From: Pseudomonadota bacterium
Lineage (GTDB): Bacteria; Pseudomonadota; Alphaproteobacteria; Rhizobiales; Rhizobiaceae
Length of the DNA stretch: 11,547 nucleotides
Direction of reading: 5' to 3'
NCBI GenBank assembly: GCA_023428515.1
Contig: JAEYXI010000373.1
Coordinates: 1-11,547, forward strand
The notes beneath the pieces were generated by a model, which worked only from the letters and a program-made list of their open reading frames with translations, was not told the DNA's origin and searched no databases. The translations under genes were made by a program, and so were the position numbers. Shown one piece after another: positions 5,024 through 10,542 of this stretch. Within the stretch, counting starts at the first letter, position 1. Each line of letters starts with the position of its first letter.

Positions 5024-6183
5024 ACGGCGACCCGCGAAGCGCCTTTGTCTACGCCCGCACGCCATTCGAGATAGTAGGCGAGCATGAACTGAAGGGCGAT
5101 CCCACCGCCGATCAAAAGGACATCGCGCGCGGTGCCGCCCGGGCTCGTCATCTTGATCACCTGCGCGCACAAGGCGAGGATCGTGCCGGTGATGAATATG
5201 GGCAGCGGCCGCTTGCCGAGGATGGCGAGCGGATTGTCCTTCGCCGTGCGGGCGAGATTGCCGAGGCTCGGGATGGCGACCAGCAGATAGGCCACCGCCA
5301 GCACGTGCAGCAGCCGGGAAACAGACAGGAACGTCTTGTCGAATCCGGTCAGCAATGCAGGCAGGCCGAACCACGTGTCCACGCCCCACAGCGGGCTGTG
5401 AATCCACGCCAGCGCTCCCAGCACATAGATCGCGGCCGCGCCGACCAGCCAGCGGTTCACCGGTATGGCGCCGCCGCGCCTCACATGCATCATGCCGACC
5501 ATGCCGATGACGAACAGGAACTGCCAGGACAAGGGATTGAGGAACCAGAAGCCCGGCAGCGGATAGTTGTGGGGCGCTATCTCATCGATACCGACGAGCA
5601 GCCACAATGCGCCGGAGGCGATCAGCGTGGCCTTGGGCGCATAGTTGGCGCAGACCAGGAAAATCGGCGACAGGAGCAACAGCAGCGCATAGACCGAAAG
5701 TATGTTGTTGTAGCCAAGTTGATGCCCGAGCGTGACGATCCCGATCAACGCCCTGGCCGTATCGTCGATAACCGGGCCGATGTTGATCTGCTGGAGAAGA
5801 TCGGGCCTGTTCGCGTAAAGAGCTCCCATCGAGAAAATGGCAAGCGCGATGACGGTCGTCACGATGTGCGCAACGTAGAGCACGCCGGAGCGGCGCCACA
5901 TCTTCAATGTCGAGGCAAGTCGATCGCCCGACATGAATTTCCTGCCATAGGCCAGCCCGACCGCCATGCCGGACAACAAGACGAAAACTTCGGCAGCGTC
6001 GGAAAATCCGAAATTCTGATACGTCATGTATTCGAAGACGGTGCCCGGCACATGATCGACGAACATCGTCAGCAAGGCGAGAGCCCGCAGCACGTCTATC
6101 CTCGTGTCACGTTCCTGCAAGGCTGGGATCGTCAACTGTTCGCCAGCGTTTTCAAGTGATGGGGCTTGCGGAAAACGCTGCAT
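4984..6183 (-). CDS. opgC: OpgC-type membrane acyltransferase (osmoregulated periplasmic glucan succinylation)
   Basis: A 399-residue polytopic inner-membrane protein of the OpgC family. The hallmark N-terminal block is RDTRIDVLRALALLTMFVDH at 25-44, followed by VPGTVFEYMTYQNFGFSDAA and EVFVLLSGMAVGLAYG (to residue 80), with conserved Asp30 and His44 in and before the first membrane segment. About ten membrane helices follow. Characterised OpgC proteins add succinyl groups to periplasmic glucans; in rhizobia the substrate would be cyclic beta-glucans, though the exact acyl donor and acceptor cannot be read from sequence. The ATG at 6183 has CAGGTAG just upstream. The C-terminal residues ISATVGAK and the stop are encoded by the antisense of the hemB repeat. 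The gene is divergent from the hydrolase at 6346. Confidence 0.82.
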   Translation of the reverse strand: MQRFPQAPSLENAGEQLTIPALQERDTRIDVLRALALLTMFVDHVPGTVFEYMTYQNFGFSDAAEVFVLLSGMAVGLAYGRKFMSGDRLASTLKMWRRSGVLYVAHIVTTVIALAIFSMGALYANRPDLLQQINIGPVIDDTARALIGIVTLGHQLGYNNILSVYALLLLLSPIFLVCANYAPKATLIASGALWLLVGIDEIAPHNYPLPGFWFLNPLSWQFLFVIGMVGMMHVRRGGAIPVNRWLVGAAAIYVLGALAWIHSPLWGVDTWFGLPALLTGFDKTFLSVSRLLHVLAVAYLLVAIPSLGNLARTAKDNPLAILGKRPLPIFITGTILALCAQVIKMTSPGGTARDVLLIGGGIALQFMLAYYLEWRAGVDKGASRVAVQPLSISATVGAK

Positions 6184-6268
6184 GGCTACCTGGCATGTAA
6201 CTTGGATTTCGGCAGGGAAGAGTTCGTATCGATGACAAACCCGCTTGAAATTCGATTACGCCGATCAC

Positions 6269-6293
6269 TTTTCAAAAGGTGTGAAAATATAGT
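6269..6293 (+). promoter_or_regulatory. Promoter -10 with adjacent inverted repeat, hydrolase/opgC intergenic region
   Basis: TATAGT at 6288-6293 is a good -10 for the plus-strand hydrolase gene; no strong -35 is visible. Directly upstream is a perfect inverted repeat TTTTCA-N7-TGAAAA (6269-6287), which would lie between -35 and -10 and could be a regulator site. On the minus strand the same bases read CTATAT, so the element could also serve opgC. Confidence 0.4.
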
Positions 6294-6315
6294 GTGCTAA
6301 GCCGGCAAATAAGGA

Positions 6316-6330
6316 ATTCTGCAGCAGAAT
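6316..6330. promoter_or_regulatory. Operator-like palindrome ATTCTGC-A-GCAGAAT
   Basis: A perfect 7-1-7 palindrome lies 15 bases before the hydrolase start codon and downstream of the candidate -10. The one-base centre makes an RNA hairpin unlikely but suits a dimeric repressor. No matching regulator gene is adjacent, so the regulator is unknown. Confidence 0.5.
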
Positions 6331-6345
6331 CATGATGATATCACC

Positions 6346-7011
6346 ATGAACACGAAATATGTCACATTGATGGACGATCTCTCATTTCACTACCGTCTGC
6401 TTCGTCCGGCATCGCCGGATGGGCGAACGCTGGTGCTGCTTCACGGATCGGGCGTCGACGAGACCAGCCTCGTCCCCTTCGCCTCCGAAGTCGCACCGGA
6501 CGCCACGGTGCTGACGGTGCGCGGGCGCGTTCCGCAGGATGACGGCTGGCGCTGGTATGAGAGGATCACCCCGACCCGTTTCGACCAGGAGAGCATCAGG
6601 ACGGAAGCCGGCGCCTTCGCCGATTTGATGGCCGAGGCGGCCACCCGGCATGGGTTCGACCTCCAGCAAGCGATGTTCCTCGGTTATTCGAACGGGGCCA
6701 ATCTGATTTCCAGCGTGATGCTGCTCCGGCCCGGCCTTGTCCGTCGCGCCGCGCTCCTACGACCGATGCCGGTGCTGGACGATGCCCCGCGCGCCGACCT
6801 CTCGGACGCCAGCATTCTGGTGATCGCCGGCGCCTCGGACCTCACCTACGCACCGTTCGCCCCGTCCCTCGTGGCGCTGCTGAGAGAACGAGGCGCTACC
6901 GTGGAGGACCGGATCATCCAGGCTGGTCATGAATTCGGGACCGAGGACGCCGCCGCCATCCGGCGCTGGCTCCACCGGATCGAGGCTTTGACGGTGGCGG
7001 ACAACACATAG
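6346..7011 (+). CDS. Alpha/beta hydrolase, phospholipase/carboxylesterase family (MhqD-like)
   Basis: A 221-residue single-domain serine hydrolase. The catalytic triad can be read directly: Ser115 in the nucleophile elbow GYSNGA, Asp165 in GASDLTYAPF and His195 in AGHEFG. The oxyanion-side motif HGSGVDET is at 33-40. The family (PF02230-type carboxylesterases, including B. subtilis MhqD) acts on esters and is often induced by quinones or electrophiles; the substrate here is unknown. There is no signal peptide, so it is cytosolic. The ATG at 6346 lacks a clear ribosome site, and ATG 6370 (MDDLSF) is an alternative. Two palindromes in the leader imply regulation. The next gene is 135 bases downstream, with a GCGGC-TCT-GCCGC hairpin (7041-7053) in the gap. 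Confidence 0.8.
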   Translation: MNTKYVTLMDDLSFHYRLLRPASPDGRTLVLLHGSGVDETSLVPFASEVAPDATVLTVRGRVPQDDGWRWYERITPTRFDQESIRTEAGAFADLMAEAATRHGFDLQQAMFLGYSNGANLISSVMLLRPGLVRRAALLRPMPVLDDAPRADLSDASILVIAGASDLTYAPFAPSLVALLRERGATVEDRIIQAGHEFGTEDAAAIRRWLHRIEALTVADNT

Positions 7012-7040
7012 TTGTGGAAATCCGCAAACACCGTGTGCAA

Positions 7041-7053
7041 GCGGCTCTGCCGC
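7041..7053 (+). terminator. Weak hairpin after the hydrolase gene
   Basis: GCGGC-TCT-GCCGC forms a perfect 5-bp stem about 30 bases after the hydrolase stop, but no T-tract follows. It is at best a weak or rho-assisted termination point. Confidence 0.25.
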
Positions 7054-7146
7054 AGTAAGCTTCCTGCCCAGGCTACATTGAGTCGTCATGCCGGTAATAT
7101 CGTCCCCAGCACTGTCGATCCTGCTCCGGAACGCTAAGGCCCGCCG

Positions 7147-7500
7147 ATGCTAGCGCGCCTTCTCATCCTGATGGCTGGCCTTTGCGGCGCGGCAGGCGTC
7201 GCCCTCTCCGCCCTCGCGGCGCATAGCGCAGCCGCCAACACTGCGACCGCCGCGACCTTCCTCGTCGTGCATGCGCCGGTACTGCTGGTCATCGGTATGG
7301 CTGTTTTCAACAACATCATGCGCTGGGCGGCCATCGTCCTGCTCCTTGGCGTGGCGCTCTTCGCCGGCGACCTCGTCACGCGCGACCTCGCCGACGACCG
7401 TCTTTTCGCGATGGCGGCGCCGATCGGCGGCGGCCTGATGATCCTCGGTTGGGTCGGCATAGCGCTTTCCGCGCTGTTCCCGCGCCGGCTGCTCGGCTGA
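7147..7500 (+). CDS. DUF423 family membrane protein
   Basis: A 117-residue membrane protein with four hydrophobic segments at about 4-25, 38-55, 59-78 and 91-112. The DUF423 (YgdD/TMEM256-like) pattern is recognisable: GAAGVALSALAAH at 14-26, a TAATFLVVHAPVLL segment, LLLGVALFAGDL at 65-76, and the closing APIGGGLMILGW at 91-102. The second-helix region is less typical, with VVHAP where most members have YHALA. No function is established for the family. The ATG at 7147 has AAGG about 8 bases upstream. It precedes the SLC13-type permease by 66 bases on the same strand without a visible terminator, so the two may be cotranscribed. Confidence 0.75.
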   Translation: MLARLLILMAGLCGAAGVALSALAAHSAAANTATAATFLVVHAPVLLVIGMAVFNNIMRWAAIVLLLGVALFAGDLVTRDLADDRLFAMAAPIGGGLMILGWVGIALSALFPRRLLG

Positions 7501-7566
7501 GCCCAGAACCTCTTCCGGCAACGAAATTCCGCACCACGCGTTTCTAAGCGCCAGCCGCGAGTCCTC

Positions 7567-9342
7567 ATGCTCACATTGCCCCAGATGCTATCCTTCGCCG
7601 TCATCGTAATGATGATGGCGGCATTCGTATGGGGCCGCCTGCGCTATGACCTCGTCGCCGCGCTCGCTTTGCTTACAGCGCTCGCCGTCGGCGTCGTGCC
7701 GCTTGAAGATGCTTTTGCCGGCTTCAGCGACGACATCGTGATCATCGTCGGCAGCGCGTTGCTGGTCAGTGCCGGCATCGCCCGCAGCGGCATCATGGAA
7801 TATGCGCTGCGCCGCTACATACCCGATCTCAACTCGGTTCGCGCGCAGCTCGCGCTGCTCGTCGTCACGGTCGCCGTCCTGTCGGCCTTCGTGAAGAACA
7901 TCGGCGCGCTGGCGATCATGATCCCGATCGCCTTCCAGTTCGCGCGCCGTTCCGGCACCTCGCCTTCGACCTTCCTGATGCCGATGGCGTTCGCCTCGCT
8001 GCTCGGCGGACTGATGACCCAGATCGGCACCTCGCCCAACATCGTGGTGTCGCGCGTGCGCGGCGAGATCACCGGCACGCCCTTCACCATGTTCGACTTC
8101 ACGCCGGTCGGGCTGATGCTGACAGTCGCCGGCTGTGTGTTCCTCATCCTGTTCTACTGGATCCTGCCCCAGCGCACCCGCCAGGACGGCGCCTTACACG
8201 AGGCGCTCGATATCAAGAACTACGTGGCGGAAGCCAGGGTGGTCGAACAGTCGACGGTCGTCGACAAGACGGTCGGCGACCTCATCAAGATCGCCGGCGG
8301 CGATACGGTCATCACGTCGATCATCCGTTCCGACAATCTCCGCATCACGCCGCTTCCGGACGCCGTGCTTCGCATCGGCGACATCCTGCTCATCGAAGGC
8401 GACCATGAGGCTCTCGACCGGATGGTCGCGCAGGCGAAGCTCAGCCTCAGCGGCGACCGGAAGGTCGGAGAGGGTGGCGGGGTCGAGACTATCGCGATCG
8501 AAGCCGTGATCGGCGAGAACTCCAGCCTGATCGGCTGGTCGGCCGAAAACCTGCTGCTTTACGATCGCTTCAACGTCAACCTGCTGGCCGTCAGCCGCAA
8601 GAACGAGCGTCTCGACCAGAAACTCGGCAGCATCACGCTGCGGCTCGGCGACGTCCTTGTCCTGCAGGGCAACGAGCAGGCCTTGCCGCAGTTCCTGCGC
8701 GATTTCAGCCTTCTGCCTCTTGCGGAACGGTCGTTGCTGCTCGGCAGCGTCCGACGCGGCATCGTGCCTTTGCTGATCCTGATCGCGGCCATGGGCGCCA
8801 CGGCCTTCGGCGTGCTCCCCGTCCCGGTCGCTTTCTTCGCAGCGGCCGTGGCCATGGTGCTTTTCCGCGTCATCCCCATCCGGGAGGTCTACGGTTCCAT
8901 AGACGGGCCGATCCTGGTCATGCTGGCGGCACTCATCCCTGTCTCCGATTCCCTGCGCCGCACCGGCGCCACCGACGTCATCGCGACGGTTCTTGCCGAC
9001 CTCGGCTCGAGCCTTCCGGGCTACGGCGCGCTGGCTCTCTTCCTGGTCGCGGCCCTGGCGGTCACGCCCTTCCTCAACAACGCCGCGACGGTGCTCGTCA
9101 TGGCGCCCATCGCGGCCGGATTCGCGTCGTCGCTCGGCTACCAGCCCGAGGCCTTCCTGATGGCGGTGGCGATCGGGGCGCGATGCGATTTCCTCACGCC
9201 GATCGGCCACCAGTGCAACACGCTGGTGATGGGTCCCGGCGGCTACCGCTTTTCCGACTATCCGCGGCTCGGCCTGCCGCTTTCGCTGCTTGTCATCGTA
9301 GTCGCCGTACCCGCGCTCATGCTGGTCTGGCCGCTCAACTGA
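7567..9342 (+). CDS. SLC13/DASS-type permease with two internal RCK_C (TrkA-C) domains
   Basis: A 591-residue anion permease of the ArsB/NhaD-DASS superfamily. N-terminal membrane half: about 1-200, with the re-entrant loop SAFVKNIGALAIMIPI (106-121) and LLGGLMTQIGTSPNIVVS (145-162). Cytosolic insert: two RCK_C/TrkA-C repeats at about 216-293 and 305-380 (repeated pattern of LRIGDILLIEG and LRLGDVLVLQG). C-terminal membrane half: about 396-591, with TPFLNNAATVLVMAPI (500-515) and FLTPIGHQCNTLVMGPGGY (542-560). Relatives are annotated as sulfate or dicarboxylate carriers, but the ion cannot be assigned. The RCK domains suggest ligand gating. The ribosome site before the ATG is poor. The stop lies two bases from that of the convergent DUF2270 gene. 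Confidence 0.85.
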   Translation: MLTLPQMLSFAVIVMMMAAFVWGRLRYDLVAALALLTALAVGVVPLEDAFAGFSDDIVIIVGSALLVSAGIARSGIMEYALRRYIPDLNSVRAQLALLVVTVAVLSAFVKNIGALAIMIPIAFQFARRSGTSPSTFLMPMAFASLLGGLMTQIGTSPNIVVSRVRGEITGTPFTMFDFTPVGLMLTVAGCVFLILFYWILPQRTRQDGALHEALDIKNYVAEARVVEQSTVVDKTVGDLIKIAGGDTVITSIIRSDNLRITPLPDAVLRIGDILLIEGDHEALDRMVAQAKLSLSGDRKVGEGGGVETIAIEAVIGENSSLIGWSAENLLLYDRFNVNLLAVSRKNERLDQKLGSITLRLGDVLVLQGNEQALPQFLRDFSLLPLAERSLLLGSVRRGIVPLLILIAAMGATAFGVLPVPVAFFAAAVAMVLFRVIPIREVYGSIDGPILVMLAALIPVSDSLRRTGATDVIATVLADLGSSLPGYGALALFLVAALAVTPFLNNAATVLVMAPIAAGFASSLGYQPEAFLMAVAIGARCDFLTPIGHQCNTLVMGPGGYRFSDYPRLGLPLSLLVIVVAVPALMLVWPLN

Positions 9343-9344
9343 CC

Positions 9345-10043
9345 TCAGACATGGACGTCGCCCTCCGCGACGACGGCTTCCGCACGGCCCATCGTCACGG
9401 CAACGACGACGAGCGCGACATTGAACCCCACCACCCCCGCCACGACGAGCCATCCGGGCATCAATCCCAGAGCCGCATTGTTCACGGCCTCGGCTGCGGT
9501 GTGAACCAGGCCGCTCGTCCCCGCCGTCTCGTTCTGAAGACTCGGCGTCGAGATCTTGAGCACCCAGGCGAACAGCAGGACCAGGAACATGAACAGGTAG
9601 TTGCGGCGCAATCTGCGGGCAAACGCCGTCCAATGCGATATCAGGAATTTCGGTGTCCTCAGGCTCTCCCCAAGGATCGGCAGCCAGTTGGCGGCTTGAT
9701 CAGGCTGCGGCGAGAAAAGCTGCGCGAAATAATGGCGTTCCAGCTGCCGCACCCGCGTCCGATATACGTCGAAGAATCGGTACCGTCTGGCCTCGATCCA
9801 AAGCAGGAGGAACACCAGCAGCATGGCGAAGATCAGCACACCGTGATGGGCGCTCGCCGTCGAAAGCGAGAGCGACAGCATGGCCGCCACGACCGTAATG
9901 GCCCAATTGGTCGTCCGGTCGATGCGGTCGCGCCAGCCGGCCATGCGGGCGATCTCGGCACGATGAAAATGCGAGATCGTGGTCACGAACTCGCCTGACG
10001 ACAGCGGTCCCTGCTTCAACTGGCTTGGAAGTTCATTCTGCAT
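9345..10043 (-). CDS. DUF2270 family integral membrane protein
   Basis: A 232-residue protein with the DUF2270 signature FHRAEIARMAGWRDRIDRTT followed by NWAITVVAA (26-54), membrane segments near 46-60, 69-85, 147-163 and 196-217, and a conserved cytosolic-looking stretch RYRFFDVYRTRVRQLERHYF (87-106). The function of the family is unknown. I chose the ATG at 10043, which puts about 25 residues before the signature as in relatives; an in-frame GTG at 10127 or ATG at 10112 would lengthen it. It converges on the permease gene with a two-base gap and no terminator space. Upstream on the same strand, 207 bases away, is the LacI-controlled small gene, so read-through from that promoter is possible. 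Confidence 0.75.
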   Translation of the reverse strand: MQNELPSQLKQGPLSSGEFVTTISHFHRAEIARMAGWRDRIDRTTNWAITVVAAMLSLSLSTASAHHGVLIFAMLLVFLLLWIEARRYRFFDVYRTRVRQLERHYFAQLFSPQPDQAANWLPILGESLRTPKFLISHWTAFARRLRRNYLFMFLVLLFAWVLKISTPSLQNETAGTSGLVHTAAEAVNNAALGLMPGWLVVAGVVGFNVALVVVAVTMGRAEAVVAEGDVHV

Positions 10044-10250
10044 GCCGACGACATCGGCCCGTGAGGCAACTCCGCTTCGGAGTCTCGACAACAAGAAGCT
10101 GGACCGGGCCATTCCTCCCGCTCCCACATTTAACTCAATTCCTGGAAAAATGCAGGTGGACTGCGACCAGCCGGCACGCCGATCAATTCATCCGGTCCGA
10201 CCCGGCATGCGCGGACGCTCCCAAGCGCGGCATAACGGAGATGGCCGGCC
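10044..10250 (-). other. Gene-free gap between the small gene and the DUF2270 gene
   Basis: This stretch holds no supported gene. The only structure I see is a weak hairpin on the minus strand (GCAG-N5-CTGC, 10164-10152) followed by A and TTTTT (10150-10146). It could partly terminate the small-gene transcript, but the stem is only 4 bp. A DUF2270 promoter may lie here, but none is obvious. Confidence 0.3.
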
Positions 10251-10394
10251 TCATCGCACTTCGCTCTCGCGACGGAAGCGAAGCAGGCGCCATGCCGGAC
10301 GGTCGCGATCCTTGCGGGCCGGCCGCTCAGGGCGCGGCGGGATTCCCCAGTAGTCGCGGTTGATCTCTTCGAACAGGTAATTGACCGGATGCAT
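10251..10394 (-). CDS. Small basic protein, 47 residues, LacI-operator controlled
   Basis: A 47-residue open frame I do not recognise. The N-terminal part (MHPVNYLFEEINRDYWG) looks like a short amphipathic helix with aromatic residues. It is followed by a Pro-rich turn (IPPRPERP) and a strongly basic tail (KDRDRPAWRLLRFRRESEVR). There is no signal peptide or membrane segment. It is supported as a real gene by an excellent ribosome site (AAGGAGG, 5 bases before the ATG), a near-consensus promoter upstream, and three LacI-type operators around that promoter. Nucleic-acid or membrane-surface binding is possible from the charge but is inference. It is transcribed away from the LacI-family gene, and the DUF2270 gene follows on the same strand. 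Confidence 0.65.
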   Translation of the reverse strand: MHPVNYLFEEINRDYWGIPPRPERPARKDRDRPAWRLLRFRRESEVR

Positions 10395-10406
10395 GACATC
10401 CTCCTT

Positions 10407-10420
10407 TTGAATCGATCCAA
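10407..10420. promoter_or_regulatory. LacI-type operator O1, TTGAATCGATCCAA
   Basis: A 14-bp near-palindrome centred on CG, the form used by LacI-family repressors. It directly abuts the AAGGAGG ribosome site of the small gene and lies in its transcribed leader, where bound repressor would block elongation. Confidence 0.8.
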
Positions 10421-10440
10421 TTTGACCAGGCATCTCCATC

Positions 10441-10454
10441 TTGGATCGATTCAA
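10441..10454. promoter_or_regulatory. LacI-type operator O2, TTGGATCGATTCAA
   Basis: This is the exact reverse complement of O1, placed immediately downstream of the minus-strand -10, so it should cover the small-gene start point. It is centred 34 bp from O1 and 49 bp from O3. Confidence 0.8.
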
Positions 10455-10482
10455 AATATAGTCTGTATGGCACCGGAGTCAA
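10455..10482 (-). promoter_or_regulatory. Strong promoter of the small gene
   Basis: The minus strand reads TTGACT (10482-10477), a 16-base spacer, then TATATT (10460-10455). In alphaproteobacterial terms this is CTTGAC-N16-CTATAT, almost the housekeeping sigma consensus. It is bracketed by O3 upstream and O2 downstream, so it should be strong when derepressed and tightly repressible. Confidence 0.75.
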
Positions 10483-10489
10483 GCAAAAT

Positions 10490-10503
10490 TTGAACCGATC
10501 CAA
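10490..10503. promoter_or_regulatory. LacI-type operator O3, TTGAACCGATCCAA
   Basis: The third copy differs from O1 at one position. Its first six bases are the -35 of the plus-strand regulator promoter, so binding here should repress the regulator's own gene. It also lies 7 bases upstream of the -35 of the divergent promoter. Confidence 0.8.
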
Positions 10504-10518
10504 GCCAGGTGGTATATG
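10490..10518 (+). promoter_or_regulatory. Promoter of the LacI-family regulator gene
   Basis: TTGAAC (10490-10495), a 17-base spacer, then TATATG (10513-10518). A start point near 10525 gives an 18-base leader with GGGAG (10531-10535), 7 bases before the GTG at 10543. The -10 contains the only nearby in-frame ATG (10516), arguing against that codon as the start. Confidence 0.65.
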
Positions 10519-10542
10519 CCGTTCGAGAACGGGAGATCAGAC

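Noticed and set aside
5305..6159. Plus-strand open frame of 284 codons opposite opgC
   Set aside because: Antisense to a clear OpgC membrane protein; composition rich in Gln, Arg and His without any domain.
8194..9633. Long minus-strand open frame (479 codons) opposite the permease gene
   Set aside because: It is antisense to a well-supported SLC13 gene, is very rich in Arg/Asp/Gly/His with no domain pattern, and arises from GC-biased third positions.
10130..10420. Minus-strand 96-codon frame overlapping the small gene
   Set aside because: Its start lies inside operator O1, upstream of the good ribosome site, which serves the 47-codon frame instead; no motif seen.
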